Below are positions 1-4,545 of a stretch of 5,722 nt of DNA, in pieces (positions within the stretch are counted from its first letter, which is position 1; each line of letters opens with the position of its first letter). The notes beneath the pieces are model-generated. The model made no database searches, was not told the DNA's origin, and worked only from the letters and a program-made list of their open reading frames with translations. The stretch comes from JAUXFS01 sp050329575 (GTDB lineage: Bacteria; Pseudomonadota; Alphaproteobacteria; Rhodospirillales; Defluviicoccaceae). The position numbers were made by a program, and so were the translations under genes. The stretch spans positions 1 through 5,722 of the forward strand of contig JBHJOP010000129.1 of the NCBI GenBank assembly GCA_050329575.1, in the 5' to 3' direction.

Positions 1-1
1 G

Positions 2-697
2 GCGCAGGCGCTCGCCGAGGCGGAGGCGACGGCCGCCCCGCCGCCGCCCCGGGTCGAACCGAGCGCCGCCGGCCGCCAGCGGGTGCGGCTGGCGATCGAC
101 GATCTCGATCTGGTGTTCGTGATGGACACCACCGGCAGCATGCGCAGCGAGCTCCGCGACCTGCAGGCCAGCCTGATCGGGATGATCGGCATCCTGTCCC
201 GGCTCTCGCCGTCGCTGCGGATCGGCTTCGTCGCCTTCCGGGACCGCACCGACGCCTACCTCACCCGCACCTTCCCGATCGCCCCGATCGACGACGTTTC
301 CGCCCCGCGGCTGGTCGCCTTCGTCAACGAGCTTCGGGCGGGCGGCGGCGGCGACATCCCGGAGGCCGTCGACGAGGGGCTGCGGGTGGCGACGGCGATG
401 GCGTGGCGGGACGACGTCCGGAGACGGATCATCGTCATCGGCGACGCCCCGGTCCATGCCGAGAACCACGCCTCGACCCTGGAGCTCGTTCGGCGGTTCC
501 GGCGATCGGCGGCCGGCGGCGACCGGCCGCGCAGCGTCTCGGCCATCGTCACCGGCCGGACGCCCGCCGCCCAGGCGTTCTTTCGCGACCTCGCGGAGGC
601 CGGCGGCGGCGATTTCTCGGTCCATCAGGGACAGATGATCGAGAGCGTCCTGCTCTCGGTGCTGCCCGATGCGCGCCGCGAGGCGGCCGGGCGATGA
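2..697 (+). CDS. VWA-domain protein, 5' truncated by window edge (first of two tandem paralogues)
   Basis: The frame is open from base 2 to a TGA at 695-697, giving 231 residues with no convincing start. The GTG at 83 lies just before the VWA fold and has no Shine-Dalgarno, so the gene almost certainly begins upstream. Residues 1-28 are an Ala/Glu/Pro-rich linker. A von Willebrand factor A domain follows: hydrophobic strand plus MIDAS motif DTTGS at 42-46, a GGGGDIPE loop at 114-121, and strand IIVIGDAPVH ending near 152. Such domains bind a divalent metal and mediate protein-protein contacts; the GGGD-PE loop resembles VWA domains of the alpha-kinase-linked type (recalled). The C-terminus (AEAGGGDF ... 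ESVLLSVLPD) closely matches the end of the gene at 1073-2029. By that analogy the missing N-terminus should carry a membrane anchor and coiled coil (inference). The stop overlaps the FHA gene start (ATGA), implying translational coupling. The VWA assignment is firm; the cellular role is unknown. Confidence 0.88.
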   Translation, partial: AQALAEAEATAAPPPPRVEPSAAGRQRVRLAIDDLDLVFVMDTTGSMRSELRDLQASLIGMIGILSRLSPSLRIGFVAFRDRTDAYLTRTFPIAPIDDVSAPRLVAFVNELRAGGGGDIPEAVDEGLRVATAMAWRDDVRRRIIVIGDAPVHAENHASTLELVRRFRRSAAGGDRPRSVSAIVTGRTPAAQAFFRDLAEAGGGDFSVHQGQMIESVLLSVLPDARREAAGR

Positions 698-1059
698 GCG
701 GCTTCGCCGCCGACGAGCCGCTGGAGGGCGGCTGGGTGCTCGCCGGCGCCGACGACGACGGCCGGGTGCTCCGGCTGGTGTTCGGGGAGACCGAGCTCGC
801 CCGCGCCTATCTCGGGCTCACCGTCGGCCGCCACCCCGCGCTCTGCGATCGCGTCGTCGGGGATGCCGGCGTCTCCCGCCGCCACCTCCGGCTGTCGGTC
901 GCCGAGGGAACCCTGCATGTCGAAGATCTCAATTCCCTCAACGGCACCCTCGTCGACGGGCGCGAGATCGCGCCCTTCCAGCCGATCCCGGTCGCGCCGG
1001 GGCAGCGTCTGACCCTCGGGCGCAGCACGTTCGTGGTGTCGCGGCTGGGCGACGCCTGA
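694..1059 (+). CDS. Small single-domain FHA (forkhead-associated) protein
   Basis: This is a 121-residue protein starting at the ATG that overlaps the upstream VWA stop codon. The same frame is open upstream to about 403, but that part lies inside the VWA gene and reads as Arg/Pro-rich shadow sequence. The FHA fold covers about residues 25-118 with the whole recognition signature: G45-R46-H47 after the first strand, S61-R-R-H64, and N80-S-L-N83-G84-T85. In characterised FHA domains the equivalent Arg, Ser and Asn residues bind phosphothreonine peptides, so this copy looks binding-competent. It has no signal peptide, membrane segment or second domain, so it is probably a cytoplasmic adaptor. 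Placed between two VWA genes in one operon, it probably recruits or reads a Thr-phosphorylated partner, perhaps a VWA protein or an upstream gene product (inference). No Ser/Thr kinase or phosphatase is present in the window. Confidence 0.92.
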   Translation: MSGFAADEPLEGGWVLAGADDDGRVLRLVFGETELARAYLGLTVGRHPALCDRVVGDAGVSRRHLRLSVAEGTLHVEDLNSLNGTLVDGREIAPFQPIPVAPGQRLTLGRSTFVVSRLGDA

Positions 1060-1072
1060 TGGCCGCCGGCGG

Positions 1073-2029
1073 ATGAAACGGCCGAACCGAACGGTGTCGA
1101 TCTTCAGCATGTCGGCGCTCGACGTGCTCGCCACCGCGACGGGCGTGTTCGTGCTGCTGCTGGTGATGCTGATGCCCTACTACCGGATGACCTTCGACGC
1201 CAACGCCGAGATCGCCGAGGTCCGGGTTTCGGTCGCCGAGACGATGGCCGAGGTGCGCGCCCTGGAACGGCAGGCGATCCTCTACCGCGGCGAGGCGGAG
1301 GGTGCGGACGCGGACGCCGACCGCCTCGATGCCGCCGCCGCCGACCTCGAAGCGCAGGCGCGGGCCGACCGCGGCCGGACGCCGGCCCGTCCCGAGGTGC
1401 CGAGACGCGCCGAGGGCCGCCTGCCCGAGAACCTGGTCGTCGCGGCGATGGACCTCGTGGTGGTGATCGACACCACCGCCAGCATGGGGCCGCCGATCCG
1501 CGACCTCTCGGCCTCGATCCGCGGCCTGATCCGCATCCTCGAGCGGCTGGTGCCGTCGCTGCGGGTCGGCATCGTCGCCTACAAGGACCGCGACACCGGT
1601 CTCGCGCCGGTGGAGGTGCTGCCGATCACCCCCACCGACCGCCATCTGCCGCGCATCCTCGGCTTCGTCGACCGCCTGGAGGAGGCGCGCATCGGCAGCC
1701 CGACGGTCGAGGAGGATGTCCACCTCGGCCTCGCGGCGGCGTTCGCGATGCCGCTGCGGCCCGACGCCCGGCAGGCGATCGTGGTCGTCGGCGACGCCGC
1801 CGCCCACCGGGTGTTCCAGGAAGAGACGCTGATCTGGACCCGCAACTTCGTGCGCGCCAACCGCAACCGGACGGTCTCGACCCTGTTCGTGACCACGCCA
1901 TCGTCGCTGGCCCACGGCCAGCGCGACCGCCGCTACTTCCAGCGCCTCGCCGAGGCCGGCGGCGGCAGCTTCAACGACCACACCGGCACCATGACCGAGA
2001 GCCTCCTGCTCTCGGTGCTCGTCGAATGA
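1073..2029 (+). CDS. Membrane-anchored coiled-coil VWA-domain protein (second paralogue)
   Basis: This is a 318-residue protein. A short basic N-terminus (MKRPNR) leads to one transmembrane segment at about residues 16-37, with Asp17 at its start. A charged Ala/Glu/Asp-rich region at about 42-100 looks like coiled coil, and a Pro/Arg linker runs to about 118. The VWA domain occupies about 125-315, with MIDAS motif DTTAS at 133-137 and the core strand VVVGDAAAH at 237-245. The loop that reads GGGGDIPE in the upstream paralogue is here GSPTVEED (208-215), so the two copies differ near the metal site. The ends match closely (LAEAGGGSF ... ESLLLSVLVE). The basic start followed by a single helix predicts N-in topology with the VWA domain in the periplasm. 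It starts 13 nt after the FHA stop with only a weak GGCGG ribosome site, consistent with coupling. The N-terminal layout recalls MotB/ExbD-type stator subunits, but no stator partner is visible here. Confidence 0.9.
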   Translation: MKRPNRTVSIFSMSALDVLATATGVFVLLLVMLMPYYRMTFDANAEIAEVRVSVAETMAEVRALERQAILYRGEAEGADADADRLDAAAADLEAQARADRGRTPARPEVPRRAEGRLPENLVVAAMDLVVVIDTTASMGPPIRDLSASIRGLIRILERLVPSLRVGIVAYKDRDTGLAPVEVLPITPTDRHLPRILGFVDRLEEARIGSPTVEEDVHLGLAAAFAMPLRPDARQAIVVVGDAAAHRVFQEETLIWTRNFVRANRNRTVSTLFVTTPSSLAHGQRDRRYFQRLAEAGGGSFNDHTGTMTESLLLSVLVE

Positions 2030-2055
2030 CGCCGGCGGCGGTCGCCGGCGGTCAT
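2026..2055. terminator. GC-rich hairpin spanning both convergent stop codons
   Basis: Left arm 2026-2037 (ATGACGCCGGCG) pairs with right arm 2043-2055 (CGCCGGCGGTCAT) through 12 base pairs with one bulged base and a 5-nt loop. The hairpin contains the TGA of the VWA gene (2027-2029) and the TCA (stop on the minus strand) of the sulfur transporter gene (2052-2054). It has no U tract on either side, so it is not a textbook intrinsic terminator. The position between convergent genes separated by only 22 nt suggests a shared bidirectional terminator or an RNA 3'-end stabiliser. Confidence 0.5.
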
Positions 2056-2516
2056 CGCGACGACCCGGAGGCCGCCGCCGTGCCGTCGCGTCGGCGCGCG
2101 ACGATCAGCCGGAAGCCGGCCATGCCGACCAGCATCGCCGCCACGAACACCCAGGTCTCCGGAACGCCGAAGCCGAGGCCGGCGATCGCCGGGCCCGGGC
2201 AGTAGCCGACCAGCCCCCAGCCGGCGCCGAACAGGACCGCGCCGGCGACCAGGCGGCCATCGACCGTGCGGCGGGTGGGCACCGCGTAGGCCTCCGCGCA
2301 CAACGGCCGGCGGCGGCGGAAGGCGAGCCGGTAGCCGACGGCGGTGACGCCGAGCGCGCCCGCCATCACCAGCGCCAGGCTGGGATCCCAGCGTCCGTCG
2401 GCGATCGCGGCGAGATCGAGGAACGCCAGCACCTTGGCCGGGTCGATCATCTGCGAGACGGCGAGCCCGGCGCCGAACACCAGGCCGGCCAAGGCGGCGA
2501 CCAGGGTGCGGGCCAT
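2052..2516 (-). CDS. YeeE/YedE-type sulfur transport membrane protein, C-terminal-half type (DUF6691/PmpB-like)
   Basis: This 154-residue hydrophobic protein has about four membrane segments (near 4-22, 44-64, 88-114 and 119-140). Two family hallmarks are visible: SQMIDPAKV at 21-29 after the first helix, and GWGLVGYCPGPA at 99-110 with Cys106. In the YeeE/YedE family a conserved Cys in this context relays thiosulfate or a related sulfur compound through the membrane. The half-size form works with a separate partner protein, here encoded immediately upstream. The start ATG lies 4 nt after the stop of that partner gene, so the two are one operon and probably translationally coupled; the ribosome site is poor. 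The basic tail after residue 140 should be cytoplasmic. The substrate cannot be told from sequence; thiosulfate, sulfide or a persulfide-derived species are candidates. Confidence 0.88.
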   Translation of the reverse strand: MARTLVAALAGLVFGAGLAVSQMIDPAKVLAFLDLAAIADGRWDPSLALVMAGALGVTAVGYRLAFRRRRPLCAEAYAVPTRRTVDGRLVAGAVLFGAGWGLVGYCPGPAIAGLGFGVPETWVFVAAMLVGMAGFRLIVARRRDGTAAASGSSR

Positions 2517-2520
2517 CCGC

Positions 2521-2946
2521 TCAGCCGCCGAGCCCGTGGCGGACGGCGAACACCACCGCCGCCGCCGTCGCCATGAACAGCGCCGTCGCCGCCAGCGACC
2601 GCGGCGACAGCCGGGCGAGGCCGCAGACGCCGTGGCCGCTGGTGCATCCCGCCCCGAGGCGGGTGCCGAAACCGACCAGCAGGCCCGCCGCGACCACCAG
2701 CGGCAGCGGGGCGTCGATGCGGATCGCGGGCACCGTTCCGCCGGCCAAGGCCACCAGGTGCGGCCCGGCGACCAATCCGGCGACGAAGGCGAACCGCCAG
2801 CCGAACTCCGTCGCGCCCCCCCCGAACAGCCCGCCGACGATCCCCGAGATCCCGGCGATGCGGCCGTTGAACAGCATCAGCACCACTGCCGCGAGCCCGA
2901 TCAGCGCGCCGCCGACCAAAGCCGAAACCGGCGTGAAGTTCTCCAT
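2521..2946 (-). CDS. YeeE/YedE-type sulfur transport membrane protein, N-terminal-half type (PmpA-like)
   Basis: This 141-residue integral membrane protein has about four hydrophobic segments (near 5-27, 48-70, 80-98 and 117-137). Diagnostic motifs are FNGRIAGISGIVGG (26-39) and FGTRLGAGCTSGHGVCGLA (93-111), with Cys101 and Cys108. The GCTSGHGVCG stretch is the signature of the Sulf_transp (YeeE/YedE) family, where the Cys takes part in sulfur transfer. The frame stays open upstream to about 3459, but the added sequence is Arg/Pro-rich and crosses the promoter, so the start is set at the ATG whose product begins MENFTPV. That start follows a G-rich stretch (minus-strand GGGGGG, 2956-2961) and lies about 38 nt downstream of the predicted transcription start. 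It is the first gene of the operon with the PmpB-like gene. No rhodanese, persulfide dioxygenase or ArsR-type regulator, common neighbours of such pairs, lies in the window. Confidence 0.9.
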   Translation of the reverse strand: MENFTPVSALVGGALIGLAAVVLMLFNGRIAGISGIVGGLFGGGATEFGWRFAFVAGLVAGPHLVALAGGTVPAIRIDAPLPLVVAAGLLVGFGTRLGAGCTSGHGVCGLARLSPRSLAATALFMATAAAVVFAVRHGLGG

Positions 2947-2990
2947 GCGCACCCACCCCCCGCAGGACTTGGACCAGCCCGACGAACGGC

Positions 2991-3018
2991 ATTTTATATT
3001 AAGATCCTCTAATATCAA
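2991..3018 (-). promoter_or_regulatory. Sigma70-type promoter of the sulfur transporter operon
   Basis: On the minus strand a -35 element TTGATA (3013-3018) and a -10 element TAAAAT (2991-2996) are separated by 16 nt. Each differs from consensus at one position. The AT-rich patch stands out sharply from the surrounding GC-rich DNA. Transcription would start near 2984, leaving a leader of about 38 nt before the ATG at 2946. Confidence 0.7.
2996..3015. promoter_or_regulatory. Operator inverted repeat ATATTA-N8-TAATAT, likely for an ArsR/BigR/SqrR-type repressor
   Basis: ATATTA (2996-3001) and TAATAT (3010-3015) form a perfect 6-bp inverted repeat with an 8-nt spacer. It lies between and over the -35 and -10 of the transporter promoter, so a bound protein would block RNA polymerase. 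As I recall, SqrR-type persulfide sensors bind ATTC-N8-GAAT; the inner part here is ATTA-N8-TAAT, with the same geometry and one changed base per arm. The assignment to that regulator class is inference, supported by the sulfur-transport genes it controls. Confidence 0.6.
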
Positions 3019-3098
3019 GCGCAACCGCGCTCCACGCCCTGGCAACCGGGCAGGCGGCAGGTTCGCCGCACGTCGGCCCCCGTCCGGACCGCCTCTCC

Positions 3099-3123
3099 GG
3101 GGTCGGGACCGGGTCGGCGCGGG
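3099..3123 (+). other. Possible G-quadruplex motif
   Basis: Four runs of three or more G occur at 3099-3102, 3105-3107, 3111-3113 and 3121-3123, with loops of 2, 3 and 7 nt, which meets the usual G3+N1-7 rule. It lies in the intergenic stretch between two divergent promoters. In DNA this GC-rich such runs arise often by chance, so a function is unproven. Confidence 0.35.
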
Positions 3124-3161
3124 CCCAGGAGGAGGAACCGGGGCAGGATCGCGAGGGTATT

Positions 3162-3180
3162 GCGAACGACTCTCACTCGC
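3162..3180. promoter_or_regulatory. Fur-box-like site upstream of the 60-aa gene
   Basis: GCGAACGACTCTCACTCGC is an imperfect palindrome ending 2 bp before the -35 element of the 60-aa gene. It matches the classic 19-bp Fur consensus GATAATGATAATCATTATC at 10 positions. It matches the stronger site at 4071-4089 of this window at 13 of 19. The binding protein could be Fur or an alphaproteobacterial Fur/Mur relative. Confidence 0.5.
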
Positions 3181-3182
3181 TA

Positions 3183-3212
3183 TTGACAAACCCATAACGA
3201 ATTTGCTGATAT
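3183..3212 (+). promoter_or_regulatory. Probable promoter of the 60-aa gene
   Basis: A perfect -35 TTGACA (3183-3188) is followed after 18 nt by TGATAT (3207-3212), which matches the -10 consensus weakly (3 of 6) but has an upstream TG (3204-3205) like an extended -10. The segment 3180-3215 is AT-rich relative to its surroundings. Transcription would start near 3219, about 30 nt before the ATG at 3249. Confidence 0.55.
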
Positions 3213-3236
3213 GAAGCCCTCGAGGTCGCGGTTGTC

Positions 3237-3243
3237 GGGAGGA
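3237..3243 (+). promoter_or_regulatory. Strong Shine-Dalgarno of the 60-aa gene
   Basis: GGGAGGA lies 5 nt before the ATG at 3249. It fixes the start of this short gene and is the best argument that the gene is real. Confidence 0.75.
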
Positions 3244-3248
3244 TCGGC

Positions 3249-3431
3249 ATGTTCGAGCAGACACGCATCGCCGTTTTGTGTGCGTACCGGGAGTTGCGGG
3301 CCCGCGGCCTTTCCGATTGCAGCGCTTTCGCCTCGGCGGTGCGGCTGTTCCGCCACCGCTACCCCGACATCCCCGGCGAGGATGCGTCGTTCGTGGTCGC
3401 CGACTGGATCGGCGACGCGCTCGAGCGTTAG
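3249..3431 (+). CDS. Small conserved-looking protein of unknown function (60 aa), probably Fur-regulated
   Basis: This is a 60-residue protein, MFEQTRIAVLCAYRELRARG at its start and ending WIGDALER. I do not recognise the family. It appears to be a compact soluble, mostly helical protein. Helix-like segments fall at about 3-19 and 24-36, then a PDIPGEDA turn (39-46) and a last helix 47-59. It has two Cys (11 and 24) and no signal peptide or membrane segment. Evidence that it is real is a near-perfect Shine-Dalgarno at 3237-3243, a promoter with TTGACA at 3183, and normal amino-acid composition, unlike the Arg/Pro-rich shadow frames around it. The site at 3162-3180 suggests iron-dependent control. 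It converges on the 172-aa gene, whose promoter also has a Fur-box-like site, so both may belong to one iron or metal response. That link is inference. Confidence 0.72.
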   Translation: MFEQTRIAVLCAYRELRARGLSDCSAFASAVRLFRHRYPDIPGEDASFVVADWIGDALER

Positions 3432-3462
3432 CCTCGCGCGCCGCCGCCGCCGGGCGCAACGA

Positions 3463-3981
3463 TCAGTGCAGGAGGGAGACACCCGGGTCCGGCGACGGCG
3501 TCGTCGGCCCGCGACCGCCGCGCGCCGCCGCCTGCGAACGATCGTCCACGTCGACACGCCGCGGCTGCAACCTGCGAACGGTGAGGAGGGCGAGGTCGCG
3601 CGCCGAGCCGAGCGCGCGTCGCGCCGCCCCGGCCGGAACCCAGCGGCCGAGCAGCCTCAGCGCGCAGGCGTCGCACCCGTCCTGCCGCGCCGCCGCCAGC
3701 ATGCTGAGAAAGCACGCCTCCTCCGACGACACCAGCGGACAGCCGGCGGGATTGAAGAACACCGTCCGGTGGGCGGTGGTGGTGAGGATGGTCAGCAGGT
3801 CATGGAGCAGTGGGCCCGCCTCCGGCACCTCCGCGAGCGCGAACGCCTCCTCGACCGCATCCGGAAACGTGGGCCGTGCCGCGGACGCCTCGATCCACAT
3901 CCGCGCCGCCCACAACACCAACTGGTCGCGGAACCGCAGGGTATCGAACCGAAACAGCGCGTCGTCGCCGGAGCCAGCCAT
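3463..3981 (-). CDS. Uncharacterised 172-aa protein, probably Fur-regulated
   Basis: The frame is open further upstream to a TTG at 4080, but that lies inside the promoter. The start is set at the ATG at 3981 because GGGAGGTG stands just before it. I do not recognise the family. The N-terminal 140 residues look helical, globular and soluble, with a Trp/aromatic-rich segment LRFRDQLVLWAARMW (15-29). A central FFNPAGCP (75-82) precedes Cys90 and a CxxC pair (C103-D-A-C106). The four Cys at 81, 90, 103 and 106 are the only ones and could bind a metal or Fe-S centre (inference). Residues about 140-172 are Arg/Gly/Pro-rich and probably disordered. There is no signal peptide or transmembrane helix. 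A Fur-box-like palindrome overlaps the -35, predicting repression when iron is replete. The gene converges on the 60-aa gene with 31 nt between stop codons. Confidence 0.78.
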   Translation of the reverse strand: MAGSGDDALFRFDTLRFRDQLVLWAARMWIEASAARPTFPDAVEEAFALAEVPEAGPLLHDLLTILTTTAHRTVFFNPAGCPLVSSEEACFLSMLAAARQDGCDACALRLLGRWVPAGAARRALGSARDLALLTVRRLQPRRVDVDDRSQAAARGGRGPTTPSPDPGVSLLH

Positions 3982-3984
3982 CGT

Positions 3985-3992
3985 CACCTCCC
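3985..3992 (-). promoter_or_regulatory. Strong Shine-Dalgarno fixing the start of the 172-aa gene
   Basis: The minus strand reads GGGAGGTG followed by 3 nt and the ATG, placing core GGAGG 5 nt from the start codon. This supports the start at 3981 over the upstream in-frame TTG at 4080. Confidence 0.8.
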
Positions 3993-4051
3993 GTGTGCTG
4001 GTGGTCGCATCGACGGTGGCGAGGGCGCATCGCCGCCGGTCGGTGCGAGCG

Positions 4052-4080
4052 AGGATAGGGGGCAAGAGATGCGAATGCAA
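4052..4080 (-). promoter_or_regulatory. Probable promoter of the 172-aa gene
   Basis: On the minus strand a -35 TTGCAT (4075-4080) and a -10 TATCCT (4052-4057) are separated by exactly 17 nt. Transcription would start near 4045, leaving a leader of about 64 nt. The -35 lies within the palindrome at 4076-4090, so a repressor bound there would exclude RNA polymerase. Confidence 0.55.
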
Positions 4081-4090
4081 ATCATTTGCA
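4071..4090. promoter_or_regulatory. Fur-box-like palindrome over the -35 of the 172-aa gene
   Basis: TGCAAATCATTTGCA (4076-4090) is a perfect 7-1-7 inverted repeat and matches the 7-1-7 Fur consensus TGATAATCATTATCA at 11 of 15 positions. An overlapping 19-mer, GCGAATGCAAATCATTTGC (4071-4089), gives a second dimer register and shares 13 of 19 positions with the site at 3162-3180. It is the clearest regulatory palindrome in the window. It could also act on rightward transcription toward 4270, but I see no good rightward promoter. Confidence 0.7.
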
Positions 4091-4269
4091 ACAATGCGCC
4101 CTCATCGACGCCCCCCTCTGGAACCTGCTGCCCTCCCGTCCGGACAACGGCCGTCGATCCGACCCCGCCGTCCCCGCGCCGCCCGCGACCGGCGACTCCG
4201 GGCTGGAAGCGGACGCCGACCGGTATCACCTTGATGGCGAGAGAGGTCAGCCGGCGGGCCGCACGATCG

Positions 4270-4545
4270 ATGACGAGGGTCGTCTTCACCTCCAACCTGC
4301 AACGCCATCTCGCCTGCCCGGAGGTGGAAGCGACCGGCCGGACCGTGCGCGAGGTGATGGAGCACGTCTTCGCGGCCCACCCGCAGGTGCGCAGCTACGT
4401 CCTCGACGACCAGTCGGCGCTGCGCCGCCACATGGTCGTGTTCGTCGACGGCGAGATCGTCGGCGACCGGACCGGGCTCACCGATCCGGTCGCCGAGGCC
4501 AGCACCGTCTACGTGTTCCAAGCCTTGTCGGGAGGCCGGCGATGA
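4270..4545 (+). CDS. MoaD/ThiS-family ubiquitin-fold protein
   Basis: This 91-residue protein starts with strand MTRVVFTSNLQRHL. It contains the helix TVREVMEHVFAAHP (25-38), the strand MVVFVDGEIV (55-64) and ends QALSGGRR. This order and the near-terminal GG are those of the MoaD/ThiS beta-grasp sulfur carriers. In that family the C-terminal glycine is adenylated and loaded as thiocarboxylate. Here two Arg follow the GG, so classic activation would need trimming or does not occur. An in-frame ATG at 4234 would add 12 residues, but MTRVVF matches where the fold begins; neither start has a good ribosome site. The stop overlaps the ATG of the BNR-repeat gene (ATGA), so the two are coupled. I recall such MoaD-like proteins recurring beside this type of beta-propeller gene. 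The sulfur acceptor pathway is unknown, and no molybdopterin or thiamine gene is nearby. Confidence 0.85.
   Translation: MTRVVFTSNLQRHLACPEVEATGRTVREVMEHVFAAHPQVRSYVLDDQSALRRHMVVFVDGEIVGDRTGLTDPVAEASTVYVFQALSGGRR

Larger units (their letters stand above)
2947..3248. other. Divergent regulatory region between sulfur transporter operon and 60-aa gene
   Basis: This 302-nt gene-free stretch divides into three parts. The left end (2947-3018) holds the leader, promoter and operator of the minus-strand transporter operon. The middle (about 3019-3160) is GC-rich, with no coding sequence I can support and a run of G triplets at 3099-3123. The right end (3162-3248) holds a Fur-box-like site, a promoter and a ribosome binding site for the plus-strand 60-aa gene. 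The AT-rich islands coincide with the two promoters. Confidence 0.7.

Noticed and set aside
83..697. GTG at 83 as the true start of the first VWA gene
   Set aside because: The frame is open to the window edge with a linker like that of the downstream paralogue, and no Shine-Dalgarno precedes the GTG. The gene is better read as truncated by the window.
938..1981. Long minus-strand open frame opposite the second VWA gene (347 codons)
   Set aside because: The product is Arg/His/Gly/Asp-rich without domains and lies antisense to a clear VWA gene. Long antisense frames are typical of GC-rich DNA.
2..2029. Zorya-type anti-phage defence system
   Set aside because: The membrane-Asp helix of the second VWA protein is suggestive, but no ZorA-like channel, OmpA domain, helicase or nuclease gene is visible. 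The VWA and FHA content does not match Zorya.
3438..3457. Terminator hairpin between the convergent 60-aa and 172-aa genes
   Set aside because: GCGCC and GGCGC can form only a 5-bp stem with a 10-nt loop and no U tract, which is too weak to call in this GC-rich DNA.
4091..4269. Rightward promoter for the MoaD-like gene
   Set aside because: TATCAC at 4224-4229 resembles a -10, but no -35 stands at a workable distance. I cannot support a promoter, though one must exist nearby unless transcription comes from further upstream.
3211..4545. Long plus-strand open frame (444 codons) ending with the MoaD-like protein
   Set aside because: Only the last 91 codons are protein-like. The rest is Arg/Pro-rich and runs through the 60-aa gene, antisense to the 172-aa gene and across its promoter.
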